A stretch of 64,000 nt of DNA, taken from assembly GCF_002836515.1 (NCBI RefSeq), contig NZ_PJBC01000004.1, positions 248,001 through 312,000 of the forward strand, read 5' to 3'. Positions 8,638 to 18,373 of this stretch are shown one piece after another; positions within the stretch are counted from its first letter, which is position 1; every line of letters begins with the position of its first letter. The notes beneath the pieces were generated by a model. That model had not been told where the DNA came from, ran no database searches, and was given only the letters and a program-made list of their open reading frames with translations. A program made the position numbers and the translations under genes. The stretch comes from Pseudomonas sp. Choline-02u-1 (lineage in GTDB: Bacteria > Pseudomonadota > Gammaproteobacteria > Pseudomonadales > Pseudomonadaceae).

Positions 8638-10962
8638 ATGGACAGCATCAACAGCCGCATCGCCGAGGAACTCGGCGTACGCCCACAACAGGTCGAAGCG
8701 GCCGTCGCGCTACTCGATGAAGGCTCTACCGTTCCCTTCATCGCCCGTTACCGAAAAGAAGTCACCGGCAGCCTCGACGACACCCAACTGCGTCATCTGG
8801 AAGAGCGCCTGCGCTACCTGCGAGAACTCGACGAACGGCGTATCAGCATCCTCGCCAGCATCGAGGAGCAAGGCAAGCTCACCCCCGCTCTCGAGCGCGA
8901 CATCAAGCTCGCCGACACCAAAACCCGTCTGGAAGACTTGTACCTGCCGTACAAGCAGAAGCGCCGCACCAAGGGCCAGATCGCCCTCGAAGCCGGCCTC
9001 GGCGAACTGGCCGACGGCTTGTTCAACGACCCGAACCTGTCGCCGGAAACCGAAGCCGCGCGCTTCGTCGATGCGGAAAAAGGCGTGGCGGACGTCAAGG
9101 CTGCGCTGGAAGGCGCCAAGTACATCCTCATGGAGCGTTTCGCCGAAGACGCCAGCCTGCTGGAAAAATTGCGTAACTACCTGAAACAGGAAGCCACCCT
9201 CAGTGCCCGCGTCATTGCCGGCAAGGAAGAGGAAGGCGCCAAGTTCCGCGATTACTTCGAACACGACGAGCCGCTGAAAAGCATGCCGTCGCACCGTGCC
9301 CTAGCGATTTTCCGTGGCCGCAACGAAGGCATTCTCAGCTCCGCGCTGAAGGTCGGCGACGAGCTACCGGGCACCATGCATCCGTGCGAAGGCATGATCG
9401 GCCAGCAATTCGGCATCCAGAACCAGAACCGCCCTGCGGACAAGTGGCTCAGTGAAGTGGTGCGCTGGACCTGGAAGGTCAAGCTCTACACGCACCTGGA
9501 AACCGACCTGCTCGGCGAGCTGCGCGATGGCGCCGAAACCGAAGCGATCAACGTTTTCGCGCACAACCTGCACGACTTGCTGCTGGCCGCACCGGCCGGC
9601 CCGCGCGCCACTTTGGGCCTCGACCCGGGCCTGCGCACTGGCTGCAAAGTGGCGGTAGTCGATTCGACCGGCAAGCTGCTCGACCACGCCACGGTTTACC
9701 CGCACGTGCCGCACAACAAATGGGACCAGACCATCGCCATTCTCGCTGCGCTGTGCGCCAAGCATTCGGTGGACCTGATCGCCATCGGCAACGGCACCGC
9801 CAGCCGCGAGACCGACAAACTGGCGATCGAGCTGATCAAAAAATATCCAGCAATGAAAATGACCAAGGTCATGGTGTCCGAAGCCGGCGCATCGGTGTAC
9901 TCGGCATCGGAACTGGCGGCCAAGGAATTTCCGGATCTGGACGTGTCGATCCGTGGCGCCGTGTCGATCGCCCGTCGCCTGCAGGATCCGCTGGCCGAAC
10001 TGGTAAAAATCGACCCGAAATCCATCGGCGTCGGCCAATACCAACACGATGTCTCGCAGCTGAAACTGGCGCGGGGTCTTGATACCGTGGTCGAGGATTG
10101 CGTGAACGCCGTCGGTGTCGATGTGAACACCGCCTCCGTGGCACTGCTGGCGCGGATCTCCGGCCTCAACGCCACATTGGCGCAAAACATCGTTGCTCAC
10201 CGTGACGAACACGGCGCGTTCAAGACCCGTGCGGCGCTGAAGAAAGTCGCGCGTCTGGGCGAGAAAACCTTCGAACAGGCTGCCGGTTTCCTGCGCGTGA
10301 TGAACGGCGACAATCCGCTGGATTCCTCGGCGGTGCACCCGGAAGCCTATCCGCTGGTGCAGCGCATTGCCGCTGAAACCGACCGTGACATTCGTTCGCT
10401 GATTGGCGATGCGGCGTTTCTCAAGCGCCTGGATCCGAAGAAATTCACCGACGAAACCTTCGGTCTGCCGACCGTCACCGATATTCTCCAGGAACTGGAA
10501 AAGCCCGGTCGCGACCCGCGTCCGGAGTTCAAAACCGCCGAGTTCCAGGAAGGCGTCGAGGACCTCAAGGATCTGCAACTGGGAATGATCCTTGAAGGCG
10601 TGGTCACCAACGTTACGGCGTTCGGTGCGTTCGTCGACATCGGCGTGCACCAGGACGGTCTGGTGCACATCTCGGCGCTGTCGGAGAAGTTCATCAAGGA
10701 CCCACGCGAAGCGGTCAAGGCCGGTGACGTGGTGAAAGTGAAGGTCATGGAGGTCGACATCCCGCGCAAACGCGTCGGCCTGTCGATGCGCATGAGCGAC
10801 ACCCCGGGCGAGAAGGTCGACGGCGCCCGTGGCTCGCGTCCAGGCTCGGCACCGCGCCAGTCTTCCGGCAACGCGCCGCGCAAGGAAACCGCTACCGCCG
10901 CGCCGGTGAACAACGCAATGGCCTCGTTGTTTGCCAACGCCAAGCAATTGAAGAAACGCTGA
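8638..10962 (+). CDS. tex: Tex, RNA-binding transcription accessory protein
   Basis: Cytoplasmic nucleic-acid-binding protein related to eukaryotic Spt6, thought to influence transcription. The ATG at 8638 ([13 protein letters not shown]) gives 774 residues, close to the family norm; upstream in-frame codons from 8527 are unlikely. Recognisable parts are the N-terminal Tex helical domain, a YqgF/RNase-H-like domain beginning near residue 326 ([12 protein letters not shown]), helix-hairpin-helix segments around 500-560 ([16 protein letters not shown]) and a C-terminal S1 domain at about 645-715 ([16 protein letters not shown] ... VGLSMR). The tail is basic and Ala-rich. The stop overlaps the thioesterase start by one base (TGATG). 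Confidence 0.95.
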   Translation: MDSINSRIAEELGVRPQQVEAAVALLDEGSTVPFIARYRKEVTGSLDDTQLRHLEERLRYLRELDERRISILASIEEQGKLTPALERDIKLADTKTRLEDLYLPYKQKRRTKGQIALEAGLGELADGLFNDPNLSPETEAARFVDAEKGVADVKAALEGAKYILMERFAEDASLLEKLRNYLKQEATLSARVIAGKEEEGAKFRDYFEHDEPLKSMPSHRALAIFRGRNEGILSSALKVGDELPGTMHPCEGMIGQQFGIQNQNRPADKWLSEVVRWTWKVKLYTHLETDLLGELRDGAETEAINVFAHNLHDLLLAAPAGPRATLGLDPGLRTGCKVAVVDSTGKLLDHATVYPHVPHNKWDQTIAILAALCAKHSVDLIAIGNGTASRETDKLAIELIKKYPAMKMTKVMVSEAGASVYSASELAAKEFPDLDVSIRGAVSIARRLQDPLAELVKIDPKSIGVGQYQHDVSQLKLARGLDTVVEDCVNAVGVDVNTASVALLARISGLNATLAQNIVAHRDEHGAFKTRAALKKVARLGEKTFEQAAGFLRVMNGDNPLDSSAVHPEAYPLVQRIAAETDRDIRSLIGDAAFLKRLDPKKFTDETFGLPTVTDILQELEKPGRDPRPEFKTAEFQEGVEDLKDLQLGMILEGVVTNVTAFGAFVDIGVHQDGLVHISALSEKFIKDPREAVKAGDVVKVKVMEVDIPRKRVGLSMRMSDTPGEKVDGARGSRPGSAPRQSSGNAPRKETATAAPVNNAMASLFANAKQLKKR

Positions 10963-11345
10963 TGGACATGCCGGCCGGGCTCGTCGAGAGCGCCTTTTTC
11001 AAGCTGTTGGGCTGCCGCCTGCACAGTCTCGAGACCGGGGTGGCGCAAGTCGCCCTGGCGCTTGAGCCCGAGCTGCGCAACCGTGGCGGCAAGCTGCACG
11101 GTGGCGCGCTGTTCAGTCTGGTCGATATTGCCATGGGCCTGGCGTGTTCCAGCAGCCATGGCTTTGATCAGCAGAGCGCGACCATCGAATGCAAGATCAA
11201 CTACATCCGCGCCGTCTCCGACGGTGAGGTGCTGTGCACGGCGCGGGTGATCCACCCGGGCCGTCGTACGCTGGTGGTCGAAGCCGAGGTGATGCAGGGC
11301 GACAAACTGGTCGCAAAAGCGCAAGGCACCTTCGCTGTCTTGTAG
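10962..11345 (+). CDS. PaaI-family hotdog-fold thioesterase
   Basis: Small (127-residue) hotdog-fold acyl-CoA thioesterase. The conserved LHGGALFSLVDIAMG spans residues 45-59, including H46-G-G and the catalytic-type Asp55. The remainder (SATIECKINYIRAV ... VEAEVM ... KAQGTFAVL) follows the PaaI/YbgC core. It is translationally coupled to tex through TGATG, as in the P. aeruginosa PA5201-PA5202 order. The acyl-CoA substrate is not predictable. Confidence 0.88.
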   Translation: MDMPAGLVESAFFKLLGCRLHSLETGVAQVALALEPELRNRGGKLHGGALFSLVDIAMGLACSSSHGFDQQSATIECKINYIRAVSDGEVLCTARVIHPGRRTLVVEAEVMQGDKLVAKAQGTFAVL

Positions 11346-11401
11346 ATGTTGTTCATCATTTTGAGTTAATTTCGGCGCTGTGATCGCAGCGTCGAGCTTT
11401 T

Positions 11402-11492
11402 CTGTGGGAGCGGGCTTGCTCGCGAGGGCGGTGTGTCAGATGACTTGATATTGACTGACACTCCCTCTTCGCGGGCAAGCCCGCTCCCACAG
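11402..11492. repeat. REP pair, family C (TGTGGGAGCGGGCTTGCTCGCG)
   Basis: Inverted copies of the CTGTGGGAGCGGGCTTGC element flank about 40 bases downstream of the thioesterase gene. This is a P. fluorescens-type REPIN. The rest of the gap to gshA (11493-11662) holds no other structure I can support. Confidence 0.85.
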
Positions 11493-11662
11493 GTACTGCA
11501 TGATCTTCGCGTGCGTCTGCCAGATTCAGGGATTGAAGTAGGCGGTTCGAAAGGACTATTCCAGTCCAAAAAACCAGGCGATAACGCCAGTTTCAACTTC
11601 ACCCTTGTAGACCGTCCTGCCCACCCCCATATTGGGGCGACTGACGCGTGAAGGAATCCAAA

Positions 11663-13246
11663 TTGAGCGAACTTCTCAACCGCCGCCTGGCTCTGCTCGG
11701 CGAGCGCGCCAACCTCTCTCTGCTCAAGCAGTGCCTGCACGGTATCGAACGTGAATGCCTGCGCGTGACCAGTGAAGGTCGCCTGGCGCAAACGCCGCAC
11801 CCCGAAGCCCTGGGTTCCGCGCTGACCAACGAACAGATCACCACCGACTACTCCGAGTCGCTGCTGGAATTCATCACGCCTGCCCTGCCGGATCCTGCCG
11901 ACACACTGGCGAGCCTGGACAAGATCCACCGCTTTGCCTACAGCAAACTCGGCAGCGAGTACCTGTGGAGCCCGTCGATGCCGTGCCCGTTGCCGGCCGA
12001 GGAAGACATCCCGATCGCCTATTACGGCACCTCCAACATCGGTCAGCTCAAGTACGTTTACCGCAAGGGCCTGGCCCTGCGTTACGGCAAGACCATGCAG
12101 TGCATCGCCGGGATTCACTACAACTTCTCGCTGCCGGAACAGCTCTGGCCGCTACTGCGTGAGGCCGAAGGTTTCGTCGGCACTGACCGCGATTTCCAGT
12201 CGGTGTCCTACATCGCCCTGATCCGCAACTTCCGCCGCTACAGCTGGCTGCTGATGTACCTGTTCGGTGCTTCGCCGGCGCTGGATGCGGGTTTCCTGCG
12301 CGGGCGTTCGCATCAGCTCGAACAGCTCGATCCGGACACGCTGTATCTGCCGTACGCGACCAGCCTGCGCATGAGCGACCTCGGTTACCAGAGCAACGCC
12401 CAGGCCGGCCTGACGCCGTGCTACAACGATCTGGCGAGCTACACCGACAGCCTGCGCAAAGCCGTGGCCACGCCATACGCGCCGTACGTTGAAGTCGGCA
12501 CGCACAAGGATGGCGAGTGGGTGCAGCTCAACACCAATATCCTGCAGATCGAAAACGAGTACTACTCCAACATCCGCCCGAAACGCGTGACTTACACCGG
12601 CGAGCGGCCGATCCAGGCCTTGATGGCGCGCGGCATTCAATATGTCGAAGTGCGTTGCCTGGACATCAATCCGTTCCTGCCAATGGGCATCGACCTCACC
12701 GAGTCGCGCTTCCTCGACGCGTTCCTGCTGTACTGCGCGTTGAACGACAGCCCGTTGCTGACCAATACTTCGTGCGGCAACGCCACTTCGAACTTCCTCA
12801 GCGTGGTCAAGGAAGGCCGCCGTCCGGGACTGCAATTGCAGCGCGACGGCCAAGCGGTCGAAATGAAGACCTGGGCTGGCGAACTGCTTGAGCAAATCGC
12901 TCCGCTGGCTGCGCTGCTCGATCAGAGCCACGGCGGCGATGCGCACAGCCAGGCGCTGGATGCGCAACTGGCGAAAGTCAGCGATCCGTCCCTGACACCG
13001 TCGGCGCAGGTACTGGCGGCGATGGCCGAGCACAAGGAAAGCTTTGCGCAGTTCTCGCTGCGGCAGAGCCAGGCCCATGCCGAGTTCTTCCGCAGCGAGC
13101 CGTTGCCGGCGGATGAGCAGGCGAAGTTCGAGGAAGTGGCGCGCTCGTCGCTGGCGCAGCAGGCCGAGCTTGAGCAGAACGAGGTCGGCGATTTTGATGT
13201 GTTTGTCGGCGCGTATCAGGCGAGCATCCTCGCCATCAGCAATTGA
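11663..13246 (+). CDS. gshA: Glutamate-cysteine ligase
   Basis: Catalyses ATP-dependent formation of gamma-glutamylcysteine, the first and rate-limiting step of glutathione synthesis. With the TTG start at 11663 ([13 protein letters not shown]), preceded by AAGGA, the protein is 527 residues, like proteobacterial GshA; a GTG at 11648 is the alternative. Family sequences are clear: GIERECLRV near residue 30, [39 protein letters not shown] and [10 protein letters not shown]. The gene closes the conserved core block and draws on the cysteine that the downstream sulfur genes help supply. Confidence 0.95.
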   Translation: MSELLNRRLALLGERANLSLLKQCLHGIERECLRVTSEGRLAQTPHPEALGSALTNEQITTDYSESLLEFITPALPDPADTLASLDKIHRFAYSKLGSEYLWSPSMPCPLPAEEDIPIAYYGTSNIGQLKYVYRKGLALRYGKTMQCIAGIHYNFSLPEQLWPLLREAEGFVGTDRDFQSVSYIALIRNFRRYSWLLMYLFGASPALDAGFLRGRSHQLEQLDPDTLYLPYATSLRMSDLGYQSNAQAGLTPCYNDLASYTDSLRKAVATPYAPYVEVGTHKDGEWVQLNTNILQIENEYYSNIRPKRVTYTGERPIQALMARGIQYVEVRCLDINPFLPMGIDLTESRFLDAFLLYCALNDSPLLTNTSCGNATSNFLSVVKEGRRPGLQLQRDGQAVEMKTWAGELLEQIAPLAALLDQSHGGDAHSQALDAQLAKVSDPSLTPSAQVLAAMAEHKESFAQFSLRQSQAHAEFFRSEPLPADEQAKFEEVARSSLAQQAELEQNEVGDFDVFVGAYQASILAISN

Positions 13247-13261
13247 TATAGAACATCCTTT

Positions 13262-13365
13262 GATCGTTCCCACGCTCTGCGTGGGAATGCAGCCTGTGAC
13301 GCTCCGCGTCACTTTGGACGCAGAGCGTCCCTTGAGGCGTTACCACGCAGAGCATGGGAACGATC
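13262..13365. repeat. REPIN, family B (GATCGTTCCCACGC...GCGTGGGAACGATC)
   Basis: The ends are GATCGTTCCCACGCTCTGCG and an inverted GCAGAGCATGGGAACGATC. Two smaller hairpins (GACGCTCCGCGTC-like) lie inside. This fits a pair of REP units in opposite orientation. Confidence 0.85.
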
Positions 13366-13419
13366 AGTCAAAGGCTCACATCCTCTCCTGTCTTAGATTT
13401 TTCCGCTCATAAGCTCATT

Positions 13420-13441
13420 CGAAAAAGTTATTTATTTTTCG
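13420..13441. promoter_or_regulatory. AT-rich inverted repeat upstream of tauA
   Basis: CGAAAAA and TTTTTCG arms are separated by eight bases (GTTATTTA), about 63 bp before the tauA start. The position suits an activator or promoter site for the taurine operon, such as CysB or a TauR-like protein. The CysB consensus is too loose to claim it. Confidence 0.4.
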
Positions 13442-13503
13442 ATTCTTAGATCATTTAGTCTCCTTTCACGCCGACACTCGGTCGCCTGATCTGGAGCTCT
13501 CAC

Positions 13504-14481
13504 TTGAAACTGAATTCCCCGCTTCGCCTGCTCGCCGCCGCCTCACTGGCCGCTGCAAGCTTCCTGGCCCAGGCTGCCGATCTCACTGTCGCCTACCAGA
13601 CTACCGTCGACCCGGCCAAAGTCGCTCAGGCCGACGGCGCTTACGAGAAAGCCACCAAGGCCGATATCAGCTGGCGCAAATTCGATAACGGTGCCGACAT
13701 CATTGCCGCCATCGCGTCCGGCGATGTGCAGATCGGCTATCTCGGTTCGAGCCCGTTGACCGCCGCGATCACCCGCAAAGTGCCGGTCGAAACCTTCCTG
13801 ATTGCCACGCAGATCGGCGCCGCTGAAGCACTGGTCGCGCGTGAAGGTTCCGGCATCAAGACTCCGCAGGATCTGATCGGCAAGAAAATCGCCGTGCCGT
13901 TTGTGTCCACGGGGCACTACAGCCTGCTCGCCGCGCTCAAGCACTGGAACATCGATCCGTCGAAAGTCACCGTTCTCAACCTCGCGCCGCCAGCGATCAT
14001 CGCCGCATGGAAACGCGGCGATATCGACGCCACTTACGTTTGGGATCCGGCACTGGGCGTGGCCAAGGAAAACGGCAAAGTGCTGATCACCTCCGGCGAA
14101 CTGGCCAAGTTCGGCGCGCCGACCTTCGATGCGTGGATCGTGCGCAAGGACTTCGCCGAGAAGCATCCGCAAATCGTCACCGCATTCGCCAAGGTCACCC
14201 TCGACGCCTACGCCGCTTACCGCAAGGATCCGCAGGCCTGGCTGGCCAACCAGAGCAACGTCGACAAACTGGTGAAGCTGTCTGGCGCCAAAGCCAGCGA
14301 CATCCCATTGCTGCTGCAGGGCAACGTCTACCCGCTGGCGGCTGATCAGGTCAGCGACCTTGGCGCGCCGACCACCAAAGCCATCACCGACACCGCCGCG
14401 TTCCTCAAGGAGCAGGGCAAGGTCGACGCCGTGCTGCCGGACTACGCGCCATACGTCAGCGCCAAATACATCACCAACTGA
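13504..14481 (+). CDS. tauA: Taurine ABC transporter, periplasmic binding protein
   Basis: Binds taurine and related alkanesulfonates in the periplasm for the TauBC importer. It has 325 residues with a Sec signal peptide ending AQA at about residue 24, then [19 protein letters not shown], a TauA hallmark. The fold is that of NMT1/SsuA-like binding proteins ([21 protein letters not shown]). The TTG start at 13504 has GGAG eight bases upstream. It is first of tauABCD; a REPIN and an AT-rich dyad lie between it and gshA. Expression is expected under sulfate limitation. Confidence 0.95.
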   Translation: MKLNSPLRLLAAASLAAASFLAQAADLTVAYQTTVDPAKVAQADGAYEKATKADISWRKFDNGADIIAAIASGDVQIGYLGSSPLTAAITRKVPVETFLIATQIGAAEALVAREGSGIKTPQDLIGKKIAVPFVSTGHYSLLAALKHWNIDPSKVTVLNLAPPAIIAAWKRGDIDATYVWDPALGVAKENGKVLITSGELAKFGAPTFDAWIVRKDFAEKHPQIVTAFAKVTLDAYAAYRKDPQAWLANQSNVDKLVKLSGAKASDIPLLLQGNVYPLAADQVSDLGAPTTKAITDTAAFLKEQGKVDAVLPDYAPYVSAKYITN

Positions 14482-14497
14482 TCGGGAGATAACAGCG

Positions 14498-15292
14498 ATG
14501 GCCTTGCTACAGCTGGAGCGCATCAGCGCACAGTACCCGGGCAGCCCGGAGCCGGTGCTGGCGGATATTTCTCTGACCCTGGGGCCGCAGCAGTTGCTGG
14601 TCGCCCTCGGTCCGTCCGGCAGCGGCAAGACTTCGCTGTTGAACCTGATTGCCGGTTTCGTCGAACCGAGCGCCGGGCGCATCACCCTCGACGGCGTGCC
14701 GGTCAAAGGCCCGAGCGCCGAACGTGGCGTGGTGTTTCAGGATGACGCTTTACTGCCTTGGCAAGATGTATTGGCCAACGTCGCCTTCGGCCTCGAACTG
14801 GCCGGTGCCAGCAAGGAAAAACGCGAACAGCGCGCCCGTGAAATGCTCGCACTGGTCGATCTCGCTGGCTTCGAAGACCGGCGCATCTGGCAACTTTCCG
14901 GCGGTCAGAAACAACGCGTCGGCCTCGCCCGCGCCCTCGCCGCCGACCCGCGCGTGCTACTGATGGATGAGCCGTTCGGTGCGCTTGATGCATTTACTCG
15001 CGAACAGATGCAGGAGCTGTTGCTGCAAGTCTGGCAACGCACGGCCAAGCCGGTTTTCCTGATTACCCACGACATTGAAGAAGCGGTGTTCCTCGCTACG
15101 GATCTGATCCTGCTGGCGCCGAATCCGGGGCAGATCGTCGAGCGCCTGCAGCTGAACTTCGGCCAGCGTTATGCCGCTGGGGAGTCGGCCCGTGCGATCA
15201 AATCCGATCCGCGGTTTATCGAAACCCGCGAGCACGTGCTGAGCAGAGTCTTCTCGCAACGCAGCGCCGTAACCCGGCAGGAGCGCGCATGA
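14498..15292 (+). CDS. tauB: Taurine ABC transporter, ATP-binding protein
   Basis: Cytoplasmic ATPase of the taurine importer. From the ATG at 14498 (GGGAGA upstream) it is 264 residues. Walker A is GPSGSGKTS (38-46), the signature LSGGQKQR begins at 133 and Walker B is LLMDEP (154-159), followed by the D-loop GALD and the switch His in LITHDIEEA. An upstream frame extending to 14360 overlaps tauA and is not credible. Its end overlaps tauC by ATGA. Confidence 0.95.
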   Translation: MALLQLERISAQYPGSPEPVLADISLTLGPQQLLVALGPSGSGKTSLLNLIAGFVEPSAGRITLDGVPVKGPSAERGVVFQDDALLPWQDVLANVAFGLELAGASKEKREQRAREMLALVDLAGFEDRRIWQLSGGQKQRVGLARALAADPRVLLMDEPFGALDAFTREQMQELLLQVWQRTAKPVFLITHDIEEAVFLATDLILLAPNPGQIVERLQLNFGQRYAAGESARAIKSDPRFIETREHVLSRVFSQRSAVTRQERA

Positions 15293-16122
15293 GCAGTTAC
15301 GACGTTTCCGCTGCGGCGGTGAAAACATCTTCGGTGAGCATCCCGGTGGGCCGCAGCCTCAGCACGCGCTGGATCAGCCTGTTGACCTTGTTCGCCTTGT
15401 TGGCGATCTGGTGGGCCGTGACGGCCACTGGTTTGATCGAACCGTTGTTCCTGCCGCCACCCGCCGCCGTGCTGCAAAAGGGCTGGCTGTTGGCGACTTC
15501 GGGATACATGGATTCGACGCTGTGGCAGCACTTGGGTGCCAGCCTGAGCCGCATTGGTCTGGGTCTCGCTTTTGCGATTCTGACCGCCGTACCGGTGGGC
15601 ATTGCCATCGGCGCCAACCGCATCGCCCGTGGTGTGCTCGACCCGCTGATCGAGTTCTACCGCCCTATTCCACCGCTGGCCTATCTGCCGCTGATCGTGA
15701 TCTGGTGCGGCATTGGCGAGTTGTCGAAAGTGCTGCTGATCTATCTGGCGATTTTCGCGCCGATTGCCATCGCCACCGCTACGGGCGTGCGCACCGTTGA
15801 TCCGGCAAAACTGCGTGCGGCGCAGTCGTTAGGCGCGACACGCGCGCAATTGATTCGTCATGTGATTTTGCCAAGCGCGTTGCCGGACATTCTCACTGGC
15901 GTGCGCATTGGTCTGGGGGTTGGCTGGTCGACGCTGGTCGCTGCCGAATTGATCGCGGCCACCAGCGGCCTCGGTTTCATGGTGCAGTCGGCTGCGCAGT
16001 TCCTGGTGACCGATGTGGTGGTGCTGGGGATTCTGGTCATCGCCCTGATCGCCTTCGCCATGGAAATGGGCCTGCGCGCCCTGCAGCGCAAACTCGTGCC
16101 ATGGCACGGCCAGGCGCACTAA
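15289..16122 (+). CDS. tauC: Taurine ABC transporter, permease
   Basis: Inner-membrane channel of the taurine importer, 277 residues with about six hydrophobic segments and a long N-terminal cytoplasmic stretch. The EAA loop that contacts TauB is visible as [28 protein letters not shown]. The start overlaps the end of tauB by four bases. The family is the SsuC/TauC branch of BPD permeases. Confidence 0.95.
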   Translation: MSSYDVSAAAVKTSSVSIPVGRSLSTRWISLLTLFALLAIWWAVTATGLIEPLFLPPPAAVLQKGWLLATSGYMDSTLWQHLGASLSRIGLGLAFAILTAVPVGIAIGANRIARGVLDPLIEFYRPIPPLAYLPLIVIWCGIGELSKVLLIYLAIFAPIAIATATGVRTVDPAKLRAAQSLGATRAQLIRHVILPSALPDILTGVRIGLGVGWSTLVAAELIAATSGLGFMVQSAAQFLVTDVVVLGILVIALIAFAMEMGLRALQRKLVPWHGQAH

Positions 16123-16141
16123 AACATCTTTTGAATCCCCC

Positions 16142-16230
16142 CTGTAGGAGCTGCCGAAGGCTGCGATCTTTTGATCTTGATCTTCTTAAAAAGCAAGATC
16201 AAAAGATCGCAGCCTTCGGCAGCTCCTACA
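16142..16230. repeat. REP pair, family A, within the tau operon
   Basis: Nearly perfect inverted copies of TGTAGGAGCTGCCGAAGG with arms of roughly 40 bases, between tauC and tauD. Such a stable hairpin could partly separate tauD expression from tauABC, or protect the upstream mRNA end. Confidence 0.9.
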
Positions 16231-16263
16231 AAGGGTGGTCTCACCGAATTGAAGAGAAAGACC

Positions 16264-17106
16264 ATGAGCAGCCTCAACATCACCCCGTTAAGCTCGGCCC
16301 TCGGCGCGCAGATCAGCGGCCTCGATATCAGCCAGCCGCTGAGCCTGGAACACCGCGATGCCATCGAGCAGGCGCTGCTCAACTATCAGGTGCTGTTCTT
16401 TCGCAACCAGCCGATCGAGCCGGCGCAGCAGGCACGTTTCGCGCATTATTTCGGCGACCTGCACATTCACCCGATCTACCCGAACGTGCCGGAACAACCG
16501 GAAGTTCTGATCCTCGACACCGCAGTCACCGACGTACGTGACAACGCGATCTGGCACACCGACGTGACCTTCCTGCCGACGCCAGCGATGGGCGCCGTGC
16601 TCAGCGCCAAGTTGTTGCCGGAGTTCGGTGGCGACACGTTGTGGGCCAGCGGGATTGCGGCGTATGAAGCGTTGTCGGCGCCAATGAAAAACCTGCTGGA
16701 AGGCCTGACCGCGACCCACGATTTCACCCGCTCGTTTCCGCTGGAGCGCTACGGCAACACGCCCGAGGCGCTGGCGCAGTGGGAAGAAGCGCGGCGCAAG
16801 AATCCACCGCTGTCGCACCCGGTGATACGTACGCATCCGGTCAGTGGGCGACGGTCGTTGTTCGTCAATGAAGGATTTACCTCGAAGATCAACGAGCTGT
16901 CGGAAACCGAGAGCGAGGCCATCCTGAAGTTTCTGTTCGCCCATGCAACGCGGCCGGAGTTCACCATTCGCTGGCGCTGGCAGAAGGACGACATCGCCTT
17001 CTGGGATAACCGCGTGACCCAGCATTACGCAGTGGACGACTACCGCCCGGCGCGGCGGGTGATGCAGCGGGCGACGGTGTTGGGGGATGTGCCGTTCTTT
17101 CGCTGA
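16264..17106 (+). CDS. tauD: Taurine dioxygenase
   Basis: Fe(II)/2-oxoglutarate dioxygenase that hydroxylates taurine, releasing sulfite and aminoacetaldehyde. The iron facial triad is present (H98, D100 in IWHTDVTF; H254 in [10 protein letters not shown]), as is the 2-oxoglutarate Arg near R265/R269. The length of 280 matches E. coli TauD. The ATG at 16264 follows an AGAGAAAG stretch; in-frame codons upstream run through the REP hairpin and are excluded. It is the last gene of the tau cluster. Confidence 0.95.
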   Translation: MSSLNITPLSSALGAQISGLDISQPLSLEHRDAIEQALLNYQVLFFRNQPIEPAQQARFAHYFGDLHIHPIYPNVPEQPEVLILDTAVTDVRDNAIWHTDVTFLPTPAMGAVLSAKLLPEFGGDTLWASGIAAYEALSAPMKNLLEGLTATHDFTRSFPLERYGNTPEALAQWEEARRKNPPLSHPVIRTHPVSGRRSLFVNEGFTSKINELSETESEAILKFLFAHATRPEFTIRWRWQKDDIAFWDNRVTQHYAVDDYRPARRVMQRATVLGDVPFFR

Positions 17107-17110
17107 GCCT

Positions 17111-17141
17111 GATCGTTCCCACGCTCTGCGTGGGAACGATC
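17111..17141. repeat. REP hairpin, family B, short form
   Basis: GATCGTTCCCACGC and GCGTGGGAACGATC arms are separated by TCT. The perfect hairpin lies between the convergent tauD and aldo/keto reductase genes, where it may terminate transcription. Confidence 0.85.
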
Positions 17142-17155
17142 AGTCTTCGGAAGGC

Positions 17156-18193
17156 TTACTCCGCCGTCGAAGGCTTCTCCCAAAGATTGATCCCGCCCTC
17201 CTGGGCAAACCGGTCAATCTCCGCCAGCTCTTCGGCACTGAAACTCAGATTCTTCAACGCGCCAACGTTCTCGATAATCTGCTCCGGCCGGCTCGCGCCG
17301 ATCAATGCCGAAGTCACCCGCGGATCACGCAGCGTCCACGCCAGTGCCAATTGCGCCAGGCTCTGCCCGCGACGCTGGGCAATCTCGTTCAACGCTCGCA
17401 CGTGAGCGATGTTGGCCTCGGACAAGTGCGAAGCCTGCAACGAACCGCCGCCCGGGCGATTGACTCGCGCATCGGCCGGCACGCCGTTGAGGTATTTGTC
17501 GGTGAGCAAGCCCTGCGCCAGCGGCGTAAAGGCAATCACGCCCGTGCCGAGTTCATCGGTGGTATCGAGCAGATCCTTCTCTACCCAGCGATTGAGCAGG
17601 TTATACGCCGGTTGATGAATCAGCAGCGGCACTTTCCACTCTTTCAGCAGCGCGGCCATTTCGCGCGTTTTCACCCCTGAGTAGGACGAGATACCGATGT
17701 ACAAAGCCTTGCCCTGTTGCACTGCAGTGGCGAGAGCGCTGGCGGTTTCTTCCAGCGGGGTGTCCGGGTCGAAGCGGTGCGAATAGAAGATATCCACGTA
17801 ATCCAGACCCAAGCGTTGCAGGCTCTGGTCGAGACTGGCCAGCACGTATTTGCGCGACCCACCGCCCTGGCCATAAGGGCCGGGCCACATGTCCCAGCCA
17901 GCCTTGCTGGAGATGATCAGCTCGTCGCGATACTGCTTGAAGTCCTCGCGCAGCAGGCGGCCGAAATTGATTTCGGCGCTGCCGTACGGCGGGCCGTAGT
18001 TGTTGGTGAGGTCGAAATGGTTGATGCCCAGATCGAACGCGGTGCGCAGCAACGCGCGCTGTGTATCGATCGGCGTGCTGTCGCCAAAGTTGTGCCAAAG
18101 GCCCAGCGACAGCGCTGGCAGCACCAGACCGCTGCGGCCAACGCGGCGGTAGGGGATGGAGTCGTAGCGGTTTTCGGCAGCGGTGTAAGTCAT
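17156..18193 (-). CDS. Aldo/keto reductase, L-glyceraldehyde-3-phosphate reductase type
   Basis: NADPH-dependent TIM-barrel reductase of 345 residues. From MTYTAAENRYDSIPYRRVGRSG it matches the YghZ/MgrA group, which detoxifies L-glyceraldehyde 3-phosphate and methylglyoxal. The tetrad segments are visible: DLTNNYGPPYGSAE (catalytic Tyr), IISSKAGWDMWPGPYG (Lys) and FYSHRFDPDTPLEET (His). The start at 18193 drops 18 residues of an upstream frame extension. It is a stand-alone gene with no operon partner. Confidence 0.88.
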   Translation of the reverse strand: MTYTAAENRYDSIPYRRVGRSGLVLPALSLGLWHNFGDSTPIDTQRALLRTAFDLGINHFDLTNNYGPPYGSAEINFGRLLREDFKQYRDELIISSKAGWDMWPGPYGQGGGSRKYVLASLDQSLQRLGLDYVDIFYSHRFDPDTPLEETASALATAVQQGKALYIGISSYSGVKTREMAALLKEWKVPLLIHQPAYNLLNRWVEKDLLDTTDELGTGVIAFTPLAQGLLTDKYLNGVPADARVNRPGGGSLQASHLSEANIAHVRALNEIAQRRGQSLAQLALAWTLRDPRVTSALIGASRPEQIIENVGALKNLSFSAEELAEIDRFAQEGGINLWEKPSTAE

Positions 18194-18333
18194 CGAATGC
18201 TCTCTTGTCAGTTTCAGGTATCGACGGCGTTGCGAGGAGCCCAGCATACGCCGACGAGTGCGCTGAAAAATAAAGACTCGATCAATAGCTGAAACGTTTC
18301 ACAAAACTGCCGAAAGGGACGCGCGTTCGCTTT

Positions 18334-18364
18334 GAGCGCCGAGCCTTGAAAAGACCCGGCGCTC
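18334..18364. terminator. Stem-loop downstream of betT
   Basis: GAGCGCCG and CGGCGCTC arms form an eight-base perfect stem with a 15-base loop, ten bases beyond the betT stop. No clear T tract follows on the minus strand, so terminator function is only likely. Confidence 0.5.
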
Positions 18365-18373
18365 AGCCGCCGA

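Noticed and set aside
9364..10947. A 527-residue open frame antisense to tex
   Set aside because: It mirrors a well-conserved gene in another frame and shows no recognisable domain.
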